Source: UBA2144 sp964506185 (GTDB lineage: Bacteria; Patescibacteriota; Gracilibacteria; Peribacterales; Peribacteraceae). Taken from it: 34,377 nt of DNA. Positions 1-10,555 of the stretch are shown here, piece after piece (positions within the stretch are counted from its first letter, which is position 1; each line of letters opens with the position of its first letter). The notes beneath the pieces are model-generated. The model did not search any database, was not told the DNA's origin, and was given only the letters and a program-made list of their open reading frames with translations. The stretch lies in NCBI GenBank assembly GCA_964506185.1, contig CAZDKL010000017.1, positions 1 to 34,377 on the forward strand. Reading direction: 5' to 3'. A program made the position numbers and the translations under genes.

Positions 1-2317
1 CAGAGCCGAGAGAGTAAACTCCGCTTCCGGTGTAGGCATTGCCGTTTGCGAGGCTCTCAACTTCGGAAGAGGAGAGAGCACGGTTGTAAATGCGGACGTC
101 GTCGAGGAGGCCAGGAAATTCACTCGCATGCCAAGATTCTTGCTCTGCAATGGTTAATGATTGCACATTGCTGACACTTAAGGCTACATCTGCATGAGTT
201 GTTGAATCAACTTCAACTCCATTTGAATATAGTTTATTAGTATTACCATCTCTTAATGCAACTATATGATACCAATTGCCGACTGAAAGTGTGTTAAAAT
301 TGTCGACATTAGTATTTCCCCAACTGCTTTGCCCTGTGTTCGCAAATTCAAATCCATAATTTGTAGCACTTCCACCGCCATACGTGCTTGATTCAATTAC
401 CCATCCGACCGAGTTCTGATAGCTAGAAGTTTTACTGATTCCCCCCATCTCACGATTGGAGGCAGTAAGGTTATTAGCATTGACCCAGAAGGTAACTGAG
501 AAGTTACTTGTCCCCATATCGAGTACATCGCTAACATTTACATAATCATTACTTCCATCAAAATCTAATGCATACGGATTATCAAAACCTAGTGGAGCAA
601 TGTCTGTAACCCAATCCGTTGCGGCATCCATATTCGTCATCGTCCCATCATTACCATATCTACTGTAATCCTTAACAGTAGTTCCAGCCCCCTCATCCAT
701 CTTCCAGTATCCAACCAAGCCATTATCCAATGTTAGATTCGAAAATGCATTTGATCCGCTAAGTGTAAGACCTGTTGAGCCTGTGCCCATAAGAATTACC
801 GTATTCTCCTCAGCCGAGAAATTACCTGAACTGTATTGTATCCAATCCTCCGTAACAGCCATGTCATATCCTCCGGTGCTAAGAGTTCCTCCGGAAAGCA
901 CGACCGACCCGGAAATACCCATTGGTTGCGCAAGTGTTAGGGTTCCATCGTAATCGGATCCAAGCTTGAGCCCTCCAATTGTAGTTGTGAATCCTGTATC
1001 GAATGTTGAGTTGTTATCGGATGATCCATCGAAATATACTAGGTCATTATCAGTTGGAATTGTGTCTCCATTCCAGTTAGCTCCGGTGGACCAGTTAGTA
1101 TCTCCTGCACCTCCACCATCCCATGTTTTTACGTTTGATGCGGCGTCGTTTGCGATTTGCCAGGCGCGTTGTTCGATGTAGATTGATCCGGGTTTCTTTT
1201 TGGTCAGCTTCTCTACTGACCTCACCCCTCCTTCGGCTTCGCTCAGGACAGGCTGCCCCTCTCCTACACCACCATCTGCCGTTGAATCAACTGTCTCCTC
1301 GACAGCTCCAGTAGAACTTCGGACCTGCGAGGAGAGGGGAGCTACGCTATCGGATACATCAGACTCTGTACTTGTTGTTAGTTGTTGGTTGTCAGTTGTT
1401 AGTTCATTCTGAATCTTCTTTATTTCTTCCGCTCTTTCATTCTTTCGTTCTTCCTTTTCTTCCTTAGCCTTAGCTTTAACTGCTCTACCAGAAGGCCTCG
1501 TATCGACTCTCCTGTAGCTAATTAGATTTGACAGGGAATTGGGAGGGGTGTACGTTAGTCCTCCTGTGACAATCCCTTCACTTAAATTATCGGCTTCTTC
1601 TTTAAATGTAGCATCATCAGTTTTCTCCAATTTATCTGTGGTCACAATAGTTTCATTTTTTGCTTCAATATCAAAAGGTTTATTACTAATATCAATCGGC
1701 CATTTTATTTTGTCTATACTTTTTATTACATTCGCGCTAGAATTTGAGTCTATTCTGTATTCAGAATCATGAACATTGAAAATTTTCTTAATCTCGAAAT
1801 CATTGGCTTCTCCCTTACAATTATCGCTGCTGCACTCGTCTACATAGCTCATGTCATAGGCAAGAGGAACAGAGGTCATTAATGAATAAATATCCGACCA
1901 ATCATCAACAAGTCCTGAGACTGTGTACTTGGCAGTAATGATGCTTGCTTCTGGTTCATCAGGGGTGTATGGTGGTTCACCTGTGGAATTTTCAGACTCA
2001 AGACTGGACCGACTTTCATCAATACTGTCCGATATTGGCCAGGTATTGCTAGCAGGTGTATTTTTGCCGTTAATACTTGAATCAAGCTTGTTGCTTGCAT
2101 TTTTTGGATTGATATTTTCATCACTATTCTGGATACTTTCTGTTGTTTTAACCCGTTGATTATTATGGATTTCGACATCGCTTATATGCTCTTCTACATT
2201 GCCATGGGCCTTGTTGCCCTTACTGTCGCCATCCTTTACCTCGCCCACGTCATTGGAAAGCGGAATAGGGGACACTAACCCCTTCTTCTCCTCAATAATC
2301 TGCCTTCTGCTTGGTTT
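1..2317 (-). CDS. C-terminal part of giant surface protein, LamG domain (3' end outside window)
   Basis: An uninterrupted minus-strand reading frame (lowest codon base at positions 2, 5, 8...) runs from the gap at 2318 to the left edge, about 772 codons with no stop. In order it encodes a polar disordered stretch (2317 to about 1430), an acidic Lys/Glu/Arg stretch (about 1430-1475), then RAWQIANDA and WDGGGAGDTNWSTGANW (about 1070-1175), a beta-rich Gly/Thr region, and a LamG/concanavalin A-like lectin domain (about 720-70). The LamG domain is recognised from LVGYWKMDEG, GNWYHIVALRDG and DDVRIYNRALSSSEV. LamG domains bind glycans or proteins at the cell surface. The WQIANDA..TWDGGG arrangement normally follows the YxxDAPDISPEFY module that ends at the other side of the gap, so this is most likely the same gene as 2418-8183. 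A separate gene starting inside the gap cannot be excluded. The true C-terminus is not in the window. Confidence 0.85.
1227..1253 (-). repeat. In-frame short repeat encoding PVLSEAEG
   Basis: A 27-base segment encodes GQPVLSEAEGG within the disordered part of the giant surface protein. From memory, this nucleotide motif (centred on GTCCTGAGCGAAGCCGAAGG) recurs in intergenic and coding sequence of many environmental genomes. It is placed in frame here and looks like an inserted repeat rather than a protein motif. Confidence 0.5.
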
Positions 2318-2417
2318 NNNNNNNNNNNNNNNNNNNNNNNNNNNNNNNNNNNNNNNNNNNNNNNNNNNNNNNNNNNNNNNNNNNNNNNNNNNNNNNNNNN
2401 NNNNNNNNNNNNNNNNN
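2318..2417. other. Scaffold gap of 100 N inside the giant surface-protein gene
   Basis: Exactly 100 N, the usual placeholder for unknown length. The open frames on the two sides differ in phase (codon low base 0 mod 3 above, 2 mod 3 below). Reading straight through gives a false stop at 2292 after a short tail, TKQKADY. The flanks share no overlap, so real sequence is missing. Confidence 0.95.
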
Positions 2418-5400
2418 ATAGAACTCAGGGCTTATATCCGGCGCGTCATACATGTATTTGAACTCATGTTTTTCGCCTTTATTAGCATCAATTTGCCATC
2501 TGATAAGCAAATCTCCGCTTTCTGTTGCCTTTTCCCATGTTCCATCACCAGATACCTCTACAATTTCGAATGAACTTGGGACCGTATCTATCACATAACC
2601 CTCGAAATCATTAAAGAATTCGACTTCTACAGTCATCGGAGATGGTGCGAATGGCCATAGTCTAGTGGCCGCTTCTCTTCGTACTATATAAGGAGGTAGA
2701 GGATCGACCCTGATCTTGGAAGTCATCGTCCTTATTCCGGCAGCTGTTTCGGCTGTCAGACGCAATTTATATGTTCCTTCTTCAGGGAATGTGAGGAATG
2801 CCTCGTAGTCTGGTCCTATAAATCCAGCATTCTTTAGACCGCACGTACCTGTTATATCTATTGATTTATCCTGAGTGTTTAGCGTGAATAGCTCACCTGA
2901 AGGCGTTTCTATATCAAGATTAAGTTCGGCATTGCAGACAATTTCTCCAGCGTCATCCAAAACTCCAAAGTCAAGACGCGCTCTGTCACCGGGCATATAA
3001 ACATCTTTGTCTGGGTTTATAGCCAAAACACCCCATGTAAAGTCCTGTTCCAGAACTTGCTGCTCTCCGGTAACAGGATGAGTGATTGTCATAACCACGT
3101 GGTACTTTCCCGGTTTGAATTTCCTTTGAGGTTCAAGAGCAAGAAGAACTGATCCTGGTTCAAAGTGGAAGTCTGCATCTTCTATTTCCTCTCCGTCACC
3201 ATCAATTAGTTTAATTGAAATTATTTGTGAACCAGTTCCTGAGTCCAGTTGACTGTTGACTGTTGACTGTTGATTGTCGGTTACACCCTCAACGACAGTT
3301 TCCAGTACTCCTGGTTCTGTTTTAACGGCTTCTGCAACCACATCTTTCGCATACTCTGTAAGCTTATCGTCTGCATTTTCAAGTACTTTAGTTACCGAAG
3401 ATCCGCTTCCTTGTGCGACTGCAACAATTTCATCCAATACATCATCCTCAACTTCTTTGGTTATAATTTGATCCAAGAGTGGATCAAGCTCTACGTTTTC
3501 TGCCATTGCCTGAGCAACTTCGGTTTGAACATCATCTTCTTCCAGTGAATCTTCAACAATTATTTCAAGAGCTTCTTTTCTTGTGCTTCTCCTGCCTGAT
3601 TTTTTCATTGCGATATTCTGTACAGCGCTTACACCTGTAGCATCTTCCAATATCGTCTGGGCAATCTCGGTCTTGCTTTCCTCCAGAAGCGACTTAAGGA
3701 ACGCCTGCTTTATGTCCTCCTCAGAAACAATTGCTGACGCGATTTCACGTAGAGCTACTTCTTCCTTTAGATTTCCGGTTTCATCCAGCAATGCCCCGGA
3801 TGACATATCGATCGAAGTTTTGTCAAGAAGCCTGAATGTGGGAGCGGCGTTTGCGTCAAAGCTGTCTCCACCTTCGTTCTTAAGTGTTATTTCTGCGTCA
3901 AAAGCATCTGTTTTATCAACTACCTTTCTGACTATTTTAAGAGACAAAAGCTGCCATCTTCGTTTCTCAGTGAATCTGAGAATCCTTGAAGAATCTATGG
4001 TATTCGCATCAATTTGGGTATTCAACCTATTCTGATTTATGGTGTTAAACCACAGAACAGACGAAGTATCTCGCCTTCGAACCTCGTCAATATTACTAGT
4101 AATTTCAACCTGGGCTTTTTCTTCCCTGACCTTTCTTTTTTCATTAATTATCGAGCCAGAGGCTATTGAAGCTTTTCTTTCTGCTGCAAATTTAAGTACT
4201 GTTCCTGTTGATACCGGTTTTCTGATCTTAGAATTGTCACTTACAGATGGAAGCCTTCCCCGCTCTATGAATTCACTTCTTCTTCGTGGCGAAATATTGC
4301 TTACATCAACATTATTAACTTCTGAATCGCGTTTCTTATTCACATAAGCGCTGAATGTGGAACCACTGGAACCTGTCAGGTTCGCTCCTGAAGAACCAGT
4401 CACTACGATCATCGGAGGCAAATTGCTTTGCGCAAGCAGTTTGGATTCTTTGCTTGTTAAAGCAATCTCGGAAATTGCCCATGTTGTCTCCATTGATCGG
4501 ATTGCAACAGGCGTTTCCAAAGGTTTTGGATAGTTATTTGGAATCCAAGAAAAGGAAACAGAGGTTTCAGAAGAAACAGAGGAAACAGAAGATGTCTTTT
4601 CAATAACAATAAGATCCTCTGTTTCCTCTGGTTCATCTGTTTCTTTTGTTTCTTCATCATCGCTTCCTGTCTTAATCAATTCATCTGGTAATTCGTCTTT
4701 ATTCAAACTAAGTATCTCTAAGCAAATATTATTTGAGCCTGTCTTGACTATTTCCTTTGGCAACTCTAATGATACCAATATTCCAGTATTCCAATATTCC
4801 TGTATTCCATTGTCAAAACATTCAATAACGTTAGATATCATCTGAGCTTCACCAATCCATGCCATTTTATAAGGCTCAACATAATGTCCTAATGCAGATA
4901 AAGCCGTAGCTAGACTAAACTCAGGATTTAGGGATTTAAAGAGTGGAACAATATCCTCAGCAAGAAGAGGCCTCTTGTGCCTGCTGGCAGATAATGCAGC
5001 AGCCATGCCGAATTGCGGATTCAGCGTATCGATATCCACCTCTTCGATTATTTCTTCTTCCACGATTACTTGGTCTTCCTGAGGAACTTGTTCATATTTA
5101 ATGCCAACATTTGCAATTAGATTATTCAGATTAATGCGTGGCGGTTTATTTCCAGCTATAGATCTGAATTTAACATTTAAATCTTTGTTGAAAGATTCCA
5201 GCCCAGAGCCAGTAGATGACTCTTCTTCCTGAGTTTCTTGTACCTCAATTGTCGCGTCAATTTCGACTGCAGATTCTTCTTCTGTTTCATTAGTTTCTGA
5301 CCTCTCTTCAGCGGCTTGCCTTATGCTTCTTGCATTAGGCGTTGTTTGAACTTCTTCAGGAACGCTTGATCCTGTAGATGTATCAACTGCTCCATCCACA

Positions 5401-8183
5401 GAAACTGGCGGATCATCGGTTTCTTCACTATCTGACTGGCTTGATTCGGTTTCTGAAGTCTGAGATCCGGTACCTGTAATTACATCAGAACCAGTTGATG
5501 TATCCACAACTGCATCCAGAATTGCACCTGTTCCAGAATCTTCCTGCTGAGTGGTACCGGAACCTGTACTTGTGCTTGAACTACCGGTTCCTGCCTGCAG
5601 TGAGCTTGCCTGTGGTGAGCTTGTCGAATCCATCGAATCTGTAGTAGTCTGAGAGCCAGATGCTGATGAGGTACCGGTTCCTGTGATTGGCGATACTGTC
5701 TCGATTGTTGTTCCTGTTCCAACAACTGCACCGGAATCTGACTCTGGGATAAATCTTGGCAGAGTTATCTTCTCTGGTTCCAGATCTTCCGCATATCCTT
5801 GGGCCTTAAGCGGACCAAAGAGTGAAAACATTGGCTCTTCATCCGGAACCTTGACCGTGTAAGAAAGTTCAAGCGGTATATTGCTTACGAAACGCCTTTG
5901 CCACTTAACTGTGCTAGCACCTGTCAGACGGCTTTCTGAAATAACTGCCGGAGGATCTGTTGATATGATTTCGTATCCCTTTGGAACCTTATCCGAAACT
6001 TCACCTACAAACGTGTTTGTAGGAATGATAGTTATCGTCATCTTTTCTTTTGCCCCAGGGTATGTTCTGGTAACAAAAGAACGCTTTATATCCAAAAGAT
6101 CAGGATCTTCTTTCACATCCAGACTATGAATTAGTGTAACTCCATTTTCCGCCCCGATTCTTACTTTGTATTTTCCCTCTGAAGTTAATCCTGAGGTAAA
6201 GCTGTAGTCCGGCAGGGGAGTAATCTTTCGAAGTTCACATCTTCCAAGTGATTCTATAGATTCGTGCTCGGTTGCGTAGTATTTCCTTTCACCATCTGGA
6301 TCTTCTACCATTGCCCTGAATATTCCATCACAAACCGGTTTGGATTCTTCGTCCATAAACACAACGTCCATTTTCATTCCCTGCCATTGAATGTACTGAG
6401 GCCTGTCTGTGTTATAAGCGACAGTTCCCCAAGGAATGTCGTCTTCGTACAGAATAATATCGGACTCTGCCCCTTCCCCGGTTTTTCTAAATAGAGTTTT
6501 TACTTTTCTTGTCTGTCCCCTCAGGGATTCAAGAACTACCTGTACATGATAAATGCCAGGCCTAAAGTTGTCGTTCGGGCCAATAGTCACGAGATATCTT
6601 GTCTTTTCTTCTGTGATAGTACCCTGGGCGTCCACTTCTAAGCCCTTTGAGTCCGTCACTTTGATCTTAACGCGATCCAGGAATTCTCTAACATCAGTTA
6701 TCTCTTTGTGCTTTGGAACCGCAAACGTTGGATGCGTGTTTACGGAGAATGGTAGATCAGCACCTTCGAGCAGAGAACCGCTTAGGCCCTCTAGTTCTCT
6801 TAAAGGCTCATCTTCTTTTTCTTCGATTCCATATATCGTAGTTCCCGTCCCGATTGCTCCTGAAGCTGTAAGTGCTCCTGACTCTGAGGATACATCAAGA
6901 ACAACTCCAGTTTCTGTTAGAACCCCCGAACCCGCACCCGCACCCGATCCCGTTAGGGCTCCCGAAGCAGTTATAGTAGTGCCACTTCCAACAAGGGCGC
7001 CTGTTCCAATTACAAGAGAACCCGTATCTGTTCTTCCATCAATCACAATGTTCAGGGATCCTGATGAAATCAATATACTTGTATCAGGCTCTTCCTCCGG
7101 AAGTGACAGAGATCCTGTTTCTGTTGATGCATCAAGTGTGATATTCAAACTACCTGACGCTGTATCTACCTCTGCCCCTGTTCCAGTCTGAACTTCAACT
7201 ACAGTTTCACCAGTTCCAGTATCTTCCTCAGGTGCTGCGACTGCTCCTGTCTGAGTTATGACAGTAGTAACCTCAGTCTCTTCTCCTTCCTCAGCATCCT
7301 TTTTCTCTTTTTCTTCTTTTTTCTCTTTTTGCTCTTTTTTGTCGGGCATATCGAAGAAATCATCTTCGTCTATTACCTCAAGAGCTTCTTCAGCTTCAGC
7401 TCCAGTGCCAGTAATAACCTCAGATGCTTCTGAGGCTGTTTCTAATTCTGCTATTTCATCTTCCGTTTCTTCGATAGCTGATTCTGTTTCTGCATTTAAT
7501 GCTGGAGTTTCTTCTGTATCGGTATCTGATCCTGTACTTGTTTGAACTTCGATCTCTTCCACTTTACTTTCTTTCATTCTTTCATTCTTCCTCTCTTCCG
7601 TTCTTTCGTTCTTCCGTTCTTCCTCTCTTTCGCTCTTCCGTTCTTCTTTATTTTTAGCTTCGATTCCTAAACCGGTTGACAGGGGACTGACTTCGATTGA
7701 GGCATCCAATTCTACTTCAACTTGCTCATTTTCAGACACCACTTCCTCCTCAGCTGCAACCGCGGACCCCGAACCGCTAATTGCCATCGCCAAAGGCGGA
7801 TCTATTTTGGCATCGAATATGAATTTGAGTTTGTCATTGTTGAAATCTTCTTCGGCAACATCGGTAACATCTTCTTTTTTGTCTGATAAATCAAACCCGT
7901 AGAAACCATTCGGCATATTACCCGTCGACATCAGTGTAACCTGCATAACAATTGCAGCAACAGTTACGAATGCGATCCACTTTTGTGAAATAACAATAAA
8001 AGCAGGCCTTCCCTTTAGCCTTCCTTTAACCGGATGTTCGAATTCATATTCGTTGTACCATCGTTTCAATTGATAGCACAAACCGCCGAGTTTGGCTCGG
8101 ACAGTTTTGTGCACTCGTCGCGCGCGATTAGCGCCGGTGATTCGCAACAAGCCGCGGAAAAGCTTACTAATGTCGGGATACAT
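2418..8183 (-). CDS. Giant cell-surface protein, N-terminal 1922 residues (adhesin-like, Thr-Gly-Ser linkers)
   Basis: The protein has a basic N-terminus, one membrane segment at about residues 69-86 (WIAFVTVAAIVMQV), then acidic low-complexity and Thr/Ser-Gly linkers of the TGTGS type. Two homologous beta-rich modules follow at about residues 505-800 and 1655-1922. Both contain a PGxYHVxxxx strand, a WGxxAxNxDxxxY segment, a Cys pair and a terminal Y(T/M)(V/Y)xxPD...F element. Between them lie two copies of an LNPxFxxAxALSAxxH motif and a helical acidic region. The architecture suggests a long stalk or adhesin outside the membrane; function is inferred. An upstream ATG at 8222 is possible, but a TATAAT box lies between the two ATGs, so 8183 is preferred. 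The gene runs into the gap and very probably continues in 1-2317, giving more than 2690 residues. Confidence 0.85.
3246..3280 (-). repeat. Arm repeat (TTGACTGTTGA type) inside coding sequence
   Basis: Several copies of TTGACTG or TTGATTG in tandem, the same arm sequence as in the spacers at 9294-9440, 11096-11171 and 31664-31795, here without a hairpin core. It encodes TDNQQSTVNSQLDSG in the giant surface protein. A related TTGTTAGTTGTTGG copy lies at 1373-1402 and encodes TDNQQLTT. Confidence 0.6.
7567..7648 (-). repeat. GGAAGAACGAAAGA-type low-complexity repeat inside coding sequence
   Basis: About 80 bases of degenerate 7-base units (CTTTCGT / CTTCCGT on the plus strand) encode an alternating Glu/Arg/Lys/Asn stretch, RKNERTEERKNER, in the giant surface protein. 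The same units fill spacers at 8317-8500, 11489-11580, 13243-13277 and 13698-13781. A shorter coding copy is at 1432-1462. Confidence 0.7.
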
Positions 8184-8205
8184 TGATGTTTGTTTGAATC
8201 TAATT

Positions 8206-8211
8206 ATTATA
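8206..8211 (-). promoter_or_regulatory. -10 element TATAAT for the giant surface protein
   Basis: A perfect TATAAT on the minus strand sits 22 nt before the ATG at 8183 and downstream of the alternative ATG at 8222. TCAACA at 8229-8234 (17-nt spacer) is a 4/6 match to the -35 consensus. Transcription starting near 8199 would exclude the longer start. Confidence 0.55.
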
Positions 8212-8316
8212 GCAGAATTCACCTTTTCTGTTGAGAGCTATATATAGATATATGAAATATTCTAGACATAGTGCAAGTTGATCCATTTACAGCAAATTAT
8301 TGTTAGAAATGGGCTT

Positions 8317-8500
8317 TAAAGAACGGAAGAAAGCAAGAACGAAAGAACGAAAAGAAGATTAAAAAAATAGAAGATTAAAAGATTAAAGCATTATCTTCCT
8401 TTCAGCCTTCCTTTTTCTATTTCCAGCATTTCATTCTTCCGGTCTTTCGCTCTTTCGTTCTTCCTTCCATTCTTTCTCTCTTTCGATCTTTCGTTCTTCT
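8317..8500. repeat. Intergenic GAA-rich degenerate repeats, two opposed blocks
   Basis: The spacer between the giant surface gene and the lipoprotein holds a block of GAACGGAAGA/GAACGAAAGA units (about 8317-8360), an A-rich AGATTAAAA stretch, and an oppositely oriented block of TTCTTCCGGTCTTTCG-type units (about 8429-8500). The opposed blocks could fold on each other. No gene was seen in 8223-8503. Confidence 0.65.
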
Positions 8501-8503
8501 TTT

Positions 8504-9364
8504 TTAATTCATAATTCGGCAACGACCGAAGCCTTCTGTGATGTCAGTCACTTCACAGTAGTAACCAGCAGGACAAAGTACTCCCGCGGTACCGCCGCAA
8601 GGAATAACAGAACCAGTTCCCGTTACTCCGTTATCAGGTAACGGGTTAGTAACATCAGACAATTCAATACTTCTTAGTAGTGATAACCATATACTCCTGA
8701 GCTCCAGTAAGTCAGCGTCTTCACGCGGTGTAAACATGAATACTACGTGTGATATATCGTCGCCAATGTAAACTGACTCGCTATTTTGTTCTTCGTTAAT
8801 AACTCTTACAGCTTGTTGTCCATCAACTGATATTCCAATGCCTTCCGGCAGGGGAGAATCCTTTTGTAGGTACACTGTGAGCACTGGTTTATCCTGGCCT
8901 TCAATGAAAAAATGCAGCTCAGAAGACGATCGTACACCGCGTATTTCGGACGGAACTTGGAACTTTATTTTGCTTCCGGGAACTTTCCAATCAACTAACT
9001 TTTCTTTGTTAGACTTTAACGAAGTAACAACTAATACTGGTATATCATTTTTGTCTGTGTTGCGTTCAAGAGTTCCAGTTAGCTCGACTGATTTTCCTTC
9101 GTGAGCACTCAAGTTCACCACCTTACTTTCGACATAATAAACAGGTACCCCATCCATGTAGAGCATGTGAGTACCGCGTCTAACGAATGATAGTTCGGTT
9201 AATTCCAAAATGCCGGTAACAGTTTGCTCACCTTCTGGGAGAGGGGAGAGTTCATTACCATCTCCACATGAGACTAATAACAATGCTAGTAATAACAATC
9301 GACAATCAACACGGCCCTTCGGGCCTTTCAACAATCGACAGATTCTAAATAATCGATCAAACAT
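8504..9364 (-). CDS. Secreted lipoprotein with C-terminal Cys-rich motif
   Basis: A 286-residue predicted lipoprotein. The N-terminus has a basic region, a hydrophobic core LLLLALLLVS and a lipobox ending at Cys33 (LVSC), followed by GDGNE, so export and lipid anchoring are likely. The body is beta-rich with no family I recognise. Residues near 60-115 resemble a small OB-like domain (TVTGILELTE...VELTGTL), but this is uncertain. The C-terminus has four cysteines in the pattern CGGTAGVLCPAGYYC...GRC, a short disulfide motif seen at the ends of many bacterial lipoproteins. The n-region (KGPKGRVDCR) is encoded by the spacer repeat at 9294-9340, so the signal peptide has been shaped by a repeat insertion or the true start is later. 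No clear ribosome binding site precedes the ATG at 9364. Confidence 0.75.
   Translation of the reverse strand: MFDRLFRICRLLKGPKGRVDCRLLLLALLLVSCGDGNELSPLPEGEQTVTGILELTELSFVRRGTHMLYMDGVPVYYVESKVVNLSAHEGKSVELTGTLERNTDKNDIPVLVVTSLKSNKEKLVDWKVPGSKIKFQVPSEIRGVRSSSELHFFIEGQDKPVLTVYLQKDSPLPEGIGISVDGQQAVRVINEEQNSESVYIGDDISHVVFMFTPREDADLLELRSIWLSLLRSIELSDVTNPLPDNGVTGTGSVIPCGGTAGVLCPAGYYCEVTDITEGFGRCRIMN
9294..9340. repeat. Arm repeat with GGCCC-TTC-GGGCC hairpin core
   Basis: AACAATCGACAATCAACACG, then a 5-bp hairpin core GGCCCTTCGGGCC, then TTTCAACAATCGACA. The arms match copies at 9391-9440, 11096-11171 and 31664-31795, while the core differs at each site. This copy lies within the start of the lipoprotein gene and encodes part of its signal peptide. 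Confidence 0.65.
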
Positions 9365-9390
9365 GCTAAATATTAAACTTCAAAAAAGTG

Positions 9391-9440
9391 GTTGAGAGCG
9401 TAGCGTGTTGATTGTTGATTGTCGAGAGCGTAGCGTGTCG
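9391..9440. repeat. Arm repeat with duplicated GAGAGCGTAGCGTGT
   Basis: Two direct copies of GAGAGCGTAGCGTGT (about 9394-9408 and 9424-9438) flank a TGATTGTTGATTGTC arm. On the minus strand this reads as the CRACACGCTnCGCTYTC form of the same family. It fills nearly all of the spacer between the lipoprotein start and the end of the sigma4-HARE gene. Confidence 0.65.
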
Positions 9441-9442
9441 TT

Positions 9443-10528
9443 TTACTTTTTTCCTGTGTCAAACGCGTAGACAGCTCGTCCAACACGCTTGAAGTAAGGC
9501 ATCTTTTGCAGATTAAGCGAAATAGTGCCTACTTTTACGGTTCTCTGCTTAGCTACCTCTGCAATGATTTCTTTTTTGCTCAAAGGCCCTTTATCTTTAA
9601 GAATGCGCTCTATAACGTCCGCAACAGTTCCTGGCTCATATCCCCAATTCTTAAGAGCATATAGGCCTCTTCCTACAAGAACGAACTGAGGATAACGGAT
9701 AAGCTCGTTATGTACTGCCTGTACGGTTACATTCTTGTGGTCAAAGCTGGCCTCTCGAATCCTGTTGGCAATCTCCATAAAGTGGAGGGGCTCTCCGGCT
9801 TTCTTTAAGATTATCTCAACTTTATCGCGAATTGACCTAGGTCTCACAAACCTCCATTCAGTTAGACCCCAACCTTCTGTGATTTCCTTTAGACGCTCGT
9901 CAATCTTCAAGGAACCTTGAATTAACTCAGCGCTTGGAACACGTCCTTCGAATAGATTTAGTTTCTGAATTGCAGATACCAACTCATCACTCTCCATACA
10001 GCTCTTTCTCTTCTTAAGTATTTTTACGATACTGTTAACAATCTTCATTATATCCTCCATAGAGAGTGATTCTAGCCTCCAGAAAGGAACAAATGTGTTG
10101 CTTCTTGTGCCTGCATTCATTTCACCATCAATAGTGAATGATAGCCTAAGGACTGCTCCATCTAGCTCTGTGCTTCCCTTAATTCTTGTAAGTACAGCAC
10201 TTATAAGATCATCCTCACGCATCAAACCGCCATTCTGATTCAGGATAGATCTAGCTATCTGATTAACTTCATCAAGCTTTGTAGTACGCACAGTTCTTTT
10301 GAGCTTTCCAAGAGCAATGCTCTCAATCTGACGTATTCTTTCTCTTGTAACATTGAAGTGTTTGCCAATCTTATCAAGGGTCTGCCTTGGTTGTCCTTGG
10401 AGTGCAAAACGGCGTTCTATTACCTTTGCTTCCTTTTCTGTTAAGACGAGGAATAGGTTTTTGAGCAACTCATTTAGATCAATTGTTAGTTGCTGGCCCT
10501 GTGAAGTACTTGTAGCGGCGTCAGACAT
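9443..10528 (-). CDS. Sigma-70 region 4 / HARE-HTH transcriptional regulator
   Basis: A 361-residue DNA-binding protein. Residues about 28-82 form a sigma-70 region 4 helix-turn-helix: LTEKEAKVIERRF, then TLDKIGKHFNVTRERIRQIE. There is no sigma region 2, so it cannot act as a complete sigma factor. The C-terminal half (about 250-355) matches the HARE-HTH winged helix also found in the RNA polymerase delta subunit: PLHFMEIANRIRE, then GRGLYALKNWG, followed by a second copy with PLSKKEIIAEVAKQ and GRAVYAF. A further winged-helix-like segment lies near residues 95-155. It probably binds DNA or RNA polymerase and adjusts transcription; targets are unknown. It stands alone, with a repeat-filled spacer downstream and its own promoter upstream. 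Confidence 0.85.
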   Translation of the reverse strand: MSDAATSTSQGQQLTIDLNELLKNLFLVLTEKEAKVIERRFALQGQPRQTLDKIGKHFNVTRERIRQIESIALGKLKRTVRTTKLDEVNQIARSILNQNGGLMREDDLISAVLTRIKGSTELDGAVLRLSFTIDGEMNAGTRSNTFVPFWRLESLSMEDIMKIVNSIVKILKKRKSCMESDELVSAIQKLNLFEGRVPSAELIQGSLKIDERLKEITEGWGLTEWRFVRPRSIRDKVEIILKKAGEPLHFMEIANRIREASFDHKNVTVQAVHNELIRYPQFVLVGRGLYALKNWGYEPGTVADVIERILKDKGPLSKKEIIAEVAKQRTVKVGTISLNLQKMPYFKRVGRAVYAFDTGKK

Positions 10529-10555
10529 GAATTGGCGGGGAAAGAAACAACCCTC

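Noticed and set aside
2292..2317. C-terminus TKQKADY of the giant surface protein
   Set aside because: It is read out of phase across 100 N. The other frame is open for over 2300 bases and encodes recognisable domains.
6553..7191. Plus-strand open frame of 212 codons, and similar ones at 3583-4035 and 4039-4347
   Set aside because: They are antisense to the long Thr/Gly/Ser-rich coding region, have low-complexity Pro/Val/Ser content and match no family.
8317..8500. Possible CRISPR array in the GAA-rich repeat blocks
   Set aside because: Units are about 7 bases, degenerate and contiguous, without unique spacers of regular length; no cas genes are present.
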